This document shows positions 22,901-35,025 of a DNA stretch of 64,000 nucleotides, one piece after another. The position numbers were made by a program, and so were the translations under genes. Under the pieces are notes generated by a model. It ran no database searches. It was not told the origin of the DNA and saw only the letters and a program-made list of their open reading frames with translations. Where the stretch lies: positions 37,029,249 to 37,093,248 of the forward strand of contig OZ038423.1 in assembly GCA_964036155.1 (NCBI GenBank). Direction: 5' to 3'. The DNA is from Diploscapter coronatus. Lineage: Eukaryota; Nematoda; Chromadorea; Rhabditida; Rhabditidae. Within the stretch, counting starts at the first letter, position 1. Each line of letters begins with the position of its first letter.

Positions 22901-25900
22901 TTAAATTCGTTGTTAATTTAATTTCTGTCAGAATATTTCCTTAAATATGTACCCAGACTTGGCATTTTTCAATCAAAGATCTGTCGTCATCCCATTATTA
23001 AGGATAGCAATTGAAAGCTGACTGGAATAATTCGCCCCGCATAAGGGATATTTGCGGTGGAAAACGTCTGTATGTACCTGGAAATGCAGTTTCGTCTTCG
23101 AGTTCCTCAAGTGACTGAGTCCGTTCTCGACAATTGCCAATCGAGTCAAACCAGGCAGGGAAGCCTTCGATTCTGTCCAGGTTAGAGCTCTGGAAAACCA
23201 AATTTCAATTTGTATAGATTTTTTTTTATTTTTAAAAATTTTCGAATTTTACCTGTAGAAATATTCCTCAATCCAATTGAGCAGATCTTGATTGTCAGAA
23301 TCGGTGCATTGTTTGAGCCAGTGATTGATGATTTCTTTAGAGGTTAGGTCTTCTTCGCTGGAATTTTTTTTGAAGTTACATTTTAGATATTTTAATAATT
23401 ATTTCTGATCTATTTTTTATCAAGAAAGCTAACCTGATGAAAATCATGCCCATTCTGGAAACCGTTGCAGGCGAAGCGTGTTGCAGACTGTCGGTTTCGA
23501 AGAGGAAATTGACGTTGGTGCCGAATTGGATGCGCTCGCCTGAAGGCATCGTGAGCAGTCGGTTGTCGTCCAGCACCGAATTCAGTGCCTCGATCCACTC
23601 CGGGTCGATGTCCCCGTCGCAGACGATCCAACGATGTACCGAAGTGTCTTTGATCACCTGAATTTTTAAATCTCTTTTTAGAGAAATTCGAAAACAAACG
23701 AATACTTGCTTATTTTCGGTAAGATCTAAAGAATTCAACTTTGAATTGCACACGCCTTTCACTAAAAACACAGACGCAGAGTTCGGTTCAAATGTTGGTT
23801 TCTCGAAGAGTGTAATCTATCAAAATTGTGACTAGAAGCTATTAGAAGAGAACATAGATTTTTCTTTGAAGAAACGAAAGATCGCGTATTATTTACTCGA
23901 TTATTTTTTTAAAATTAAAAACTGATGCTTTTTCAACTCACCTCTCTAGCAGCCATAGTGATGATTCCATCTTGCCACTCTCTCGTGTCCACATCCATGT
24001 TTCCAAGCAGCTGAAGCTTCTCAATCTTCTCATTTTATGGAAAAATTCCCAACCTTTGTTCGATTGATGGCTTTGGGATTGAACGCGATCTTTCTGACAG
24101 CGGCTCCGGACAGGACGAGTGCTCGATGCAGCACTTTCCAGATCGTGCTCTTTCCGGAGCCTGGAGGGCCGACAATGACGACTCCCATTCGCTGCCGAAG
24201 TTGCTCGTAGAGTTGGAAGACTTTTTGGAGCTGAAATTCCCAAGTCGTGAGATCCTTGAGAAACAATACTTTGGTCCAGACTTCGCTTCAGTTTGAAATT
24301 GAAGTTGTAGTTTCGACTATTTTTCCCTTTTAATTCTGACCTGTTTATCAGTCAACTCGACGTTCATCTCCTTTGCCGCATTTGCGAGTGGCTCGATCAG
24401 ATCGCCGAAATTCGTCATTTCCTTGTTTGGAGCAGAGAAAATGTCGTCCACGAGCACGTTGAACCTCTTCGAATCGGCGAATGTCAACTTGGACAGGGTG
24501 TTCAGGAGGAGAGCCTGAAACTTTTGTACACCTAATTTTTCTTCTCTGCTCCATACATTTCCCAGAAAAGAAAGGAAACTACAAGGGATCATTCTACTTG
24601 TGTACCTGCACAACGATATCAGCCTCGTTCTTGCCCTCCTCATTCTTGGCCCTCAAGTCCCCGCACCCTTTGAGCACGGTCTTGAGCGCCCTCAGTCCCC
24701 AGTCGTAGTGCTGCTGATTCGACAGCATCTCCTTGCTCAGCACGAACACTGTGACCACTTTTCGCGCGAGTTTTGCTGCGTCGGTGAATCCTTCCGAGTA
24801 GAGCAGTGTTTCGGCGATCAGCTGAAAAACGAATCTTTGAAAAATGGAAATTTTTGTAGGAAATACTGATTTGAAAGAAAATTATTGAACAGGTCCAACC
24901 TCATTATCAGGAACGCTCATGACGACGGGTCGGAAGAGCTGCTTGAGATTGTCGGGCATTTTCTGTCTGCCTCCATAGCCCTTGCCAGCCGGGTTGAGCG
25001 TGATGAAGATGGCCGAATTCGGGTTGACGGAGGCCGTCTTCGAGCCGAGCGTGCACGTGGAGCTCCTGTTCTTGATCGCGTTCTGGATGGTCTGGATCTG
25101 CATCGAGATGGCAGAGAGCACGCGGGACTCGAGTCGGTTGAATTCGTCGAAGCAGCCCCAGGCGCCGCACTGCGCGATGCCGACGAAGATCCGGCTCATG
25201 GAGTGCACATCCAGGGCCTCGTCGCAGTTGAAGACGAGAACCTGCCAATTCTTCTATGAACTCGTTAAAGCAGAACTTTGAAAATTGAAGAAGCAGATTT
25301 AAGGGTTAAATGCTTAGCAGTGGCGGAGCGAAGTCGGATTTTGGAAACATCGGAGTCGGAGTCAACACTCCGGTCCGTCACTCTGATGCTTAGTCACTCA
25401 GAAAATTCACGAAGAGACGAATTCTGCACCTGTCTCCCGAAAAGAGAAGCCAGCGCCTTGACCGACTCAGTCTTGCCCGTCCCCGCAGGCCCGTACGGGT
25501 TCCCGCCCAGCCCCATGTACATGGCCTGCGTCAGTGTCAGATAGCATTTGTCCGTGAGTGGAGTATGCACGAGCTTCGCTGCATTTCCCTGAAAGCTCAT
25601 TCGTTTTCTCGAGTTCCTGAAATTTTCCCCAAAAATGACCTGATATTCATAGGTGTAATCGAATTGGCTGTTGACCTGTCGAATGACGACGCTGTCTTTG
25701 TCCAGGTAAAAACGGAGCTGCCGCTGCCAAGTCCAGCAGGTGGTTGAGCTGAAAAATCGATGTTTTTGTAAACAAAACTAATGAGGAAAAAGGTTTTGAG
25801 AAAAATAAGGCTTGCAATTGTACGCGCTCGATGAACCTCTTCTTACCTAGCCTTATTCGTGATGAGCTGTTCAACGACATCGATGTGATGGATCAGATCC

Positions 25901-28900
25901 AGAATGAGTGCTTTCAACTTCAGCTGCAGCACCGCATCCTCCACTTTCGTGTTGGTGAACGTCTTCAGCTGTTCCTGCAGCTGTTTCTTCAGTCCATGCA
26001 GATCTCGGGTTCCATTCAGTGTCTGCTCGCAGTCAGAGCAGAATCGAATTTCCTCGGCCAGACAGAGCACTTGCGAGGGGTATTTGGATGGGGATGGGTT
26101 GGCGTCTCGAACAGCCTCGACAGTAAGAAGCTTCAGAGTGTTCCTCATCTCGTCGGTTAACTGCTGGAGCCAGATTTCTACCTAAAAATTCCCAATTTTG
26201 CAGCTGATTTTCTCATAAATAGGGAAAAATTGAATATTTAGGGGGAAATCGGAAAATCAAACTTACCTGAGGTAGAATCCTAACCGGCCTTGACAACGAC
26301 ACATTTTCTCCTTGCGCAGAGACTATCGTTGTGATGGTTTCGTTGTTCGCCCCAAAAACGACCCGGTTGATTCCTTGAAAGAGCTTCTTGAGATGCGACT
26401 GGATGACGGTGGGGTTTGTGGATTGGCCGAGAATTTCTAGCAGATCATCGTCTCCAAGGAAGTAGAAGCGAGGGAAAGCGGAGCGCTTTTCCTGGAATTT
26501 TTAGATTATCAAAGTGAAAGATTTTCCATAAAAATGACTTTCTATCTTTCGAGTTTCTTTTCTCGACTTTTCTGAAGGGACAGCAAAATAAAACGAGCCT
26601 CCAAGAATTGATTCAACGCCCGCTGACATCGATTGAGTTGATCGACAATTTGCTCGAGACTTCGTTTGAGTGACTGTCGACTGCACAGCGAGACGAGACG
26701 AGGATCTTTTGCCACATCTGCAATCAAGTTCATTCAGCATAACCTCAAAGTTAGACACAGTATGGATATGACACCTGCAAGAATGGCTCTGAATTCGGAA
26801 TCGACTCGGGCAAATCGACTGGCCTCCGAGGGCAGGGCTCCTCGGCCGAAGATCGGCTCGAGATAGATCCACTTCCTCTGGATTTCATTCATCTGCGCCA
26901 AGTACACGTCCAGATCAGCCAGTCTGGAATAGTGGCTATAAATTTTTAGCTTGAGAAACTTACCTAAAATTGGCAAAAATAATTTTAGAAAGTTATTTTC
27001 CAAAAGTTAAACTCGGAATTGATTCGATACCTTGTCTCCCAAATTCCTGTCTTATCCTGGAACTGTGTGTAGAATGGCGAACTCTTCAAGCTCTGCAACA
27101 AAGCTTGACTGTCCTTGACAGAGTTGATCGACTCCTTCCAGTCCTTGATCACTTTCATCGTCTGTCCGTTCGAGTGCTTGTAGTCAATCAGGGCGAATGA
27201 GGACTGCGCGGCCCACATTTCTAGCTCCAAAATGGCCTCTCGGATGGTCACTTCTCCCTGTAACCACTTGTATTTCTTCAAATTCAATGCTAATGTTTCC
27301 TGCGAATCATTTTTTCCACAAGTGATTATTGTTGCTTGCCAAGTTTCGACATGAATACTCTCTTCCCAAGTTCCATTTCTTTCCTCTGCCTTTTTCTATA
27401 TTTTGGAAGAAAAGTACTCGCAAATTTGATTTTATTCATGCATCAAACTCTATGAATATTCTCATTACCTGAGCTCTAGCATTGAGCGCCTTCAACTGAT
27501 CCACGTTTGCAGTGATGTTGTGTCCGACAAGCAGCAGATCGCCAAATTTCAGTTTCTCGATGGTAGTGCCTTTGGGCAGCTGCAGAAGTCGGAACATCTC
27601 GAGCCAATGGTCGGCACTCAGCACTTCACCACGACAATATTTCAGGCAGCTTGACAGTTCCTGAAAAAAGCTTCACTAAATGAATTAAAAGACTGGCAAT
27701 TTGGAAGTAAAAAATTAGGAAAACTCCTAGTTCACCTTGAACGATTCAATATCCTTCATCAGCCTCAATCCCATGTGCGTCTGATTTCCCGCCTTCAATT
27801 TGTCGACCCACTGCTGCAGGAACTCATCAAACAAGTAGGTCTTCCCTCTGCAACCAAATTCAGTCGTTTCGCATTCAGGATTAAAAATCTAATACTGAGC
27901 TATCATGCTAGTGCCTTTTTCACATTCGCTCCATTTTATTCGAATCTAGGGTTAAACTGTTTATGAGTCGGATGATACCTGAAGACGATCCACTCTTCAT
28001 CTGCCAGCTTCTGGAGCTCCGTGTTGAATTCCTCGTAGACCACCCTGTAATCATATTCATTTTCAAAGAAATAGTCCGCTTTTTGCTATGAATTTTAAAT
28101 GCTCATCAATCCAATGCTAATTTAAATTCATGGCCTAAAAAGTTGATGAGAACCTACCAGTTGGCTTCATATTGTGCAATGTCAGCAGCCAGTTTGTCGA
28201 GTGTCTCGAGTTGTTGCGTGGGCACGTCGAATTGCTCGCAGTCCTTGTCGAGTTTCTCCTTCTGCTCGAGCAGCTCATTCAGCTGTAGCCTCTTCTCCTT
28301 GATGAATTCGATCGCTCGAAGCATCGTTTCTCTGTCGCCCTGGAGCCCTCATTGTTGTTCAACTCAATGACTTTAGTTTTCTGAATTAGTACCTGCAGCG
28401 CATCCGATTTCGGCTTCAACTGATCCCATTTTGCTAGGAGCTTCGCTGCGTCGTCATTCAAAGCTCGCACTCGAACGCCGACATTTGACTTGAGCACGTC
28501 GACTTGCTCTTTTATCATTTCCTCAATTCAATGCATGGATTTTTGAAGATAAAAATTGATTTTATTAATTCACGATTTCAAATTTTAATTGGCTGACGAA
28601 GTTTCAATCCAGAGTAGAGAAGATAAAAATGAATCATCCCAGTCCCAGACAATTGAATGCTTATCGCTTATCCAAAATTGAAGAGACTATGAATCCTCTA
28701 CCTGATGACTGTCAAGCATCTGCTCGAATCGCTCCCATTCCTGCCCGGTTGCATTCATCTGCTCCAGCCCACTGCCGGCCACAGCTCTGAGCAGCGTGTG
28801 CTGTTCCTCCATCACTTTCCACTGTCCTTTCAGCTGTTTGTTCATCTTCGCGTATTCGGAATGCTTCCCGTTGGCTTCCGCGACTTCATCGATGGATTGA

Positions 28901-31900
28901 GGGCGAGTGGAGAGCATGGAAATTGCCTGAAGTACTATTTTCCATCTTTTAGATTTCAGTAATTCATCATAAACTTGTCATTTCGCGAAAACATTAAATA
29001 TAAATCTAAATTCCGAGTAAAACTAGCCTGGGAAAGAAACTGATTGATGGTCTGCAAATTGGTGTTGATCGAGTGCTTCAGTGTCCACGTAAGGGTGTCG
29101 TACAATCTCTGCAGCAATTCCTCAATCGCATTTTTCGCTCCAGAGGCGTTCACAACGACGCAATCAATTCGGATTTCACTGAGTTTTTATTTATTTATTT
29201 TTTAATTCTGTCTTCGTATCAAATTTGCATGGTGAGTAAAGTTAAATTATTCTTTCAGCTTATTTGAAAATTCACGTATTTGGAAACGAATGATGTTGAT
29301 AACGAGGAAAACTTTAAGAAAAGCTAATTTTTCTGCTTACGTAGGAATTTTCTCGGCCTCCCTTCCTTTCGCTTTGAGCAGTTTGAATTGCGCCTCCCAG
29401 TCGCTTGCCTTGGTGAATTTCTCCTCGATGAGGTCTTCCAAGTCGACCTGCGCGAGAACGAGCCAGCCAGCGAACTGCTCGTCCACACTGCACAGTCTGT
29501 CGATCAGCTGCTCAGCCTTCTCGTAGATCGAAGGGAAGCGAGTCCCGTTGCGGTCCGCCATTGAGGCGAAGAAACGGGAGGTCTAAGTAGACAATATATA
29601 ACTAGCATTCTTAGACTTGATCCAAGTCATTTTATTGAGTAAAGATTCTCTTCTTATCTGCCATTTTTCATAAAAAGGAAGCATACTAACACTAGAAGAA
29701 TCGATTTGTAACTTTTTTTTTGATAGATGAATATTTCATAAAATCAAACCTGCTCCGAATCCAACATCCCCTTAAACTTTTCTGGAATTCTCAGAAACTT
29801 AGTCATTTCCTTATAGTACTTCATTCGGATTTCCTCGATTGGAGGGCGAAGTTGCAGTTTATGCTGCCTACAAAAAAACCATGTATTTCAATAAGAAGAT
29901 CAACCTACATGAAGACCAGCTGAGCACTGATTAAAGGAATCTGTGTTTGCAAACTCTCTATTCCCCATTGGTACTGTACTTGAAGGGCCTAAAAATCAAC
30001 GTCATGAAAGGAAGTTTAAATTTTTGAAAGATTTGAACCAGAGTTGCCATATAAAATTTCGGGATAAAGCTTTTCCTATTCTAATTTTCCCACCTTATAA
30101 AGCTGTCTATCCCAATGAATCAACCAGGGTTTCATGTTCGACTTGCTCGCCCCGTGCACGATCTCCTCTTCCATGATCTTCGATCGCATCTTTGTGATGA
30201 TCGCTTTCCACTTGGTGACGTCTTTGATGATGTCCAGATTGATCAAATCCATCACCATTTGGACGATTTCGGAGTGCACGTTGCGGAGTCGTCTGAAATC
30301 GGGAATTTAATTTCGAAAAATCAAGTTTCTTTTAAAATATAAGAATATACAAATTTTCTAGATAAATTGTTTAAAGGGAGAAACTAATACCTGTTATGAT
30401 TCGCCAATTTCTCCTCAGCCTCTTGGAGTTGTTGAATGAATTGCTCGACCTGTTTGGGATCTTCCCAGGTCACTTTGTTGATCGTCGATTCGTCTCCCTT
30501 CTTCGGAAGAATCAGCTTCTCGAATGCGACGGCCTCATCGAGCATTAGGGCCTGAAAATAGTTTAAAAACGAATTAAATTCAAATTTTCAAACCTGTTGA
30601 CAAGGCAGCATCTGCTGATCGATTGTGTTGTAGAAGTGGGCGATTTGCTTGAGAGTGACTCCATAACGGTAGAACTTCTCTCCGTTGTTGGCGACGTTGA
30701 TGATTTTCGCTGGAATTGTCAAACCGAGACTGGCGAGTTGGCGGACCTGGAAAAAGATCATTGAAGTTTAGAAGAGACCATAAATCTATTCCCCTACTTC
30801 TTCTCGTTTTTCGAAGAAAATCTTGAAATTAGTTTCAGAAAAAATTAGTGCAATAAAACAAAGTTCCTTACGAAATTATATAGCGTATAGTTAATAGTGA
30901 ACCAGAAACTCTCACCTCTTTCAGCAATTTGAGCAGTCTGTCCGAGTAGTTGACATTGAGCGTGCCCTTCTTCTGTTCGAGAATCATGATCTTCCCTTTC
31001 GTCTCCAAGGCAATCGAATCGGCGGGATCGTCGATGGCCTGTTGCGTCTCTCTGCACCAGTTGTCGAACTGCTCTCGTTCCATTTCCCTACACTTCTCCA
31101 GCAGATCTGTCACGTGTCCCTGGAATTTCTGGTAAGCGGGCAGATCGTCCAGGAGGCCTTTCGTCGTGTACAAAATCGATTCGACCTGGAATTTCTTCGA
31201 ACTAACAAAAAATTAATACCAAATCATAGGTTATTCTGAATTAGAAATCATATAATAAGATTTTTTATGAGTTTGTACTGTTTTTTCTTTAGCAACACTA
31301 TTTGACCTAACAGGTGCATGAAGTTTGCAAGACCTGACAAATTAGAAATATGTACAATTTCTAAAGTCATAAAAATTGAAGATCAGTCTTCCATTTTAGA
31401 TTTTTAGAAATGAAAAAAACCAACCAAAGTAATCTGTTGTCGAATGAAGAGAATCGCAGCAGCAATTGACGACAGAAACCTGCCTCCTCCATCGTTTTCC
31501 ACAGCGATTTTGTCGTTGATTTCTGACTCCTTCGCAAGGACGACTTCGGCAACTCTCGTGAGCAGACCCTCCCTTTCCGCCTGTAGTTTCTCCTTGATCT
31601 TCGCTCGACACAGGAAGTTCCGGTATCTTTCAATGTCGATGGGAATCTGCAGTTTTGTCTATTTTTCTAGTAGCTAAAAACTTCTCACATTATGAAAATC
31701 TCGCTTATTCGGCTGCATGCGGAGCTTGAGAACTGGAATCGTTCGTTCAATAAGGGGCTCCATTGCTCGTTCTGCTACCTGAAAAAATGATTTTTCGGAA
31801 AATTTGTTTCTTGAAAGCACAAAAAGCCATACCATTAACCGGCTTCTCCAATTGGACTCCGTGAATGGATTATAGGCCAATGCAGCCGTGCCCTTCATGG

Positions 31901-33598
31901 TTGTCTCGACGATCTTCTCGACCTCCTTCTCTGCCTGCTTGTCATTCAGCAACTGCCCGATTTGTGGAGCAAACAGTTTGAGCGAGAGCACTTCTTCCAG
32001 TCGCTTTCTGAATCCCTCGAGCATCGTCAGTTTGACTGCTTCGCCCTTCCATTCATTGTCAGGTTGACGTCTCCAGGTCTGGCCTGTTAGAAACTTCACA
32101 GCCAATTCCCATTGCTCGCAGGCAGCGATTGCTGAAAAATTTCGATTTAAAAAAAAGAATCTTTATAGAATGATTTTTAAGAAAGTTTCGTACCTGCTCT
32201 CAATTGCCCTTCAACTTTCGGATCCTTCCAAATTTCATCTTCCTTGATCATCGTACAGATTTGATCGGAAAGGTAAGAAGCTAAAATTTCTGGATTCAAA
32301 CAAACAAAAATCGAGAATAGCAAACCCATCGAGATGAGAAGTCCCTTCATTCTGCCTTCCGGATAGGGCGGTTGCGAATTCCATAGCTGGTCGCAGGTGT
32401 CTTCGTATGCATCGACCAGACTCGACAATTCTTCGATCGAGCGATTCTGAAAAATGTCAATTTCACAAAGTGAATATTTCAAGAAAACGAAAATACCTCA
32501 AGAGTATCGATGATGAGCTGTAGCGGATAGAATGCATCTGAATATTGCTGCGCTGTCGAGCCAGACACTGATTTCCAATACTTGATTTCGTCCGGGAGAG
32601 AAGAGACTCCTGGAACAAAATCATAATGAATAGTCGCTCTGAAGAAAGTGAACAGAAATTTTGCCTCGAATTTTGACTGTTTGATAAACAACCAACACAC
32701 TAGCATGTAAAATAGGCTTAGTTAGGTTAGAGGATCGCTGTTTTTCCAACTTTCATTGTTAGTATATCGCATGCTTTTCAAATTTCCCAAAATTCTCAAG
32801 ATATTATTTGTACATCTAAAAATCAAGAAAGAAGCACCTTGTCCCTGTCCCTTCTCCACTGTTGCTAGCAGATTCTCCTCCAATTCATTGACAACGTTGA
32901 TGAGCTGCTTTGGAGGGCTCGCTTGTTCTGTGATGTTCTTCGAAAAGACCTAAAGATGACTATATTTTAAAAAGTGATATGAAAACTCACATTCTGAACA
33001 CTCTTGAGGAAGACCTCATTGGGCGACGCTCCATTCATAGTCACAACGTTGACGATGTTCTTGTAGTTGTCGAGAGTCAGGGGAATGGATTGGGACTTGT
33101 AGAACGCAACTCGATTCATCCCTTTCATGTCAGGCTTCATTTGGTTCCACAATTCGACTTTCTGAAAAACCAATGTGAGAAAAAGATATTCAAACATTAC
33201 TACAAGTCGAAGATCAACTTGGATTTGAGTCATGTCCCTGTTTGCATGAAACATGAAATGAAGCGAAATTGGATTAACATCTTAGCAGACCCAAACGTCT
33301 GTTTATAAATGCGTCATTTTCCAAATTCAACTGACCTGTTCACTTCTGGCGAAAACAAGCAGGTTCATGGCAGTTTCGCAAAAATTGTCCAGAGGCTGTG
33401 TCTGGCGAAGCTTCTCCTCCGTGATGTTCAGTCCGAGAATGTAGCTGGCAATTCGTAGCAGGTAGGATCTTCGAGAATCCTGAGAAATATTCAAATCAAA
33501 ATAGTTTGCATTTATTCTTTTCTAGTGAAAAATGTGTTTTCTTTTCTAAACTAATTATTTACCTTTTCCTTAGTGTTGCCGTTGATGTCTCCGTCCAT
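10987..33598 (-). CDS. che-3: Cytoplasmic dynein-2 heavy chain (retrograde intraflagellar transport motor)
   Basis: Dozens of small exons encode a full-length DYNC2H1-type dynein heavy chain, the motor that returns intraflagellar transport trains to the ciliary base. Tail and linker: about 33.6-26.0 kb ([28 protein letters not shown]). AAA1: Walker [11 protein letters not shown] at 25469-25492 preceded by GLGGNPY, and [12 protein letters not shown] with [16 protein letters not shown] [15 protein letters not shown]2: GPPGSGKST (24144-24170). AAA3: GPNGCGKE (22311-22334), lacking the usual Ser/Thr, as in dynein-2 relatives. AAA4: GRSGMGRRD (19963-19989). Stalk and microtubule-binding domain: about 18.9-17.4 kb ([21 protein letters not shown]). 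AAA5/AAA6: 17.2-13.6 kb ([24 protein letters not shown]). The C-terminus ends [22 protein letters not shown] and the C-terminal LFLK separate it from dynein-1 and axonemal dyneins. First exon 33563-33598; last exon 10987 to about 11134. No break in the frame was found in the parts read. Confidence 0.96.
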
Positions 33599-33612
33599 TT
33601 TGGCACTGCAAA
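33599..33612 (-). other. Candidate spliced-leader acceptor (dynein-2)
   Basis: The minus strand reads TTTGCAG followed by TGCCAAA and the ATG, so the acceptor lies 7 nt before the start codon, typical of nematode trans-splicing. Confidence 0.5.
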
Positions 33613-33758
33613 CATTAAAAATCAATAATTCAAAAATAAAAATAGGAAAAAGATGGTAAAGAATAAAAGATAAAATTCTCAAAGAAATTTGTCTTTAGCA
33701 TCTGTAGTTCTGCATGAGCACTCGAATACATGCACAGTTGAACTGCTGCGCTTTTGCA

Positions 33759-33772
33759 GTTCCCATGGCAAC
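33759..33772. promoter_or_regulatory. X-box (RFX/DAF-19 site) upstream of dynein-2
   Basis: GTTCCCATGGCAAC on the plus strand (GTTGCCATGGGAAC on the minus strand) is a perfect match to the nematode ciliary X-box GTHNYYATRRNAAC, a near-perfect inverted repeat. It lies 161 bp upstream of the dynein-2 start codon. Ciliary genes controlled by the RFX factor DAF-19 usually carry it within about 250 bp of the start, and che-3 is a known target class. This supports expression in ciliated sensory neurons. Confidence 0.9.
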
Positions 33773-35025
33773 GTCTCTATACAGAGACGACGGCGAGTTA
33801 TGGGAATTTCAGAAAATGTCATTACTCGGTGGAAACCATACTTTTTAAAAGTGAGAAAAGGAAATTGGCTTACTTTTTCCAATTGTAGAGGTTCTGAAAA
33901 CAGCTGTATCTATTTTGTCAGCATTCTTCATTTTGAACACAGCTGAATTTTACACATCACTACAGTTAACATTTTTTAATTTTGAAAACCAAACACTTTT
34001 GTTTTACCACTACAACTACGATATTTTAGAAAACTAAAAATTGGGGATATTTTTCACCATAAATCCTAGTCTAAAATCTATGTTTTTCACCATCACAACA
34101 CCGTGTTAAGGAACTAAACTTGGGAAGATCACAACAAAATCACTATCACGAAAACCATTCAATAATTTCATCATGGCTTGTCGCAATTATTTATTCTCGA
34201 AACTTTCTATTTATCTGTAACGTTTGTTTAGCCTTTAAAGAAACGCATATAATATTACAAAATTAGGTTAGTAGCAAAATGAATCAATTTTCAATAAGAA
34301 ATTGACAATATTAGGATTTTGCAATTATTACTTGAAAATTTAGATATTTTCGATAAGATTTTCAAGTAACTTCACGGTGAAGAGGAATGATTGGGAAGTG
34401 TAGTATTTTTGGTTATTTACTTATTTTTTGCGAGAAAAACTTGCGTTTCTTCAGTCAGACTCCCCGCTTTCAATATTAAAGTCTCTACAAGGAAGGGTAT
34501 TTTCGAGAAAAGAACCTCGTTTTGATCTAATTGAAATTCACCGCATTAAAATAAAAAGCAAAACTAGAATAAAACTTCAAATATAATAACCGGGCTGTAG
34601 TAATTTCAATCGGTAATGACTTCACAAGTAGATTTTTGACACGAAATATAAATCTATACAATAAAATACTGTCTTAATTTTTCTTTTCAGATAATTAGAT
34701 TTGTCATGAGATCAGGAACTTTTCAAGAGTAATACAAATGAGATCTTTCAGACAAAAGGGTTAAATCTATCAAATATACAACTCTTTGGGTAAATTATCA
34801 TGGAATGATTCAATTAAAACTCAAAACTTATTGCTTAATCAGAGTATGAAGCGAATTATTAAATTCGAAATCAAGTGTAAGAATGAAAAAATCTCGCCAA
34901 GTGAATTAGGCCACTACATTTTATGAATTTAGCAAATACAGTTATGACTTTTAGAAGGACTTGAATGAAATCCTTTTTTTTCAAATTTCCAGGAAAACGA
35001 AGAAGTGCCAACCTTTTTCCTTTAA
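33773..35025. other. Intergenic, dynein-2 promoter side and 3' side of the phosphatase gene
   Basis: AT-rich sequence between two minus-strand genes. Apart from the X-box just to its left I see no gene or RNA. It should hold the remaining dynein-2 promoter and the phosphatase 3' UTR. Confidence 0.5.
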
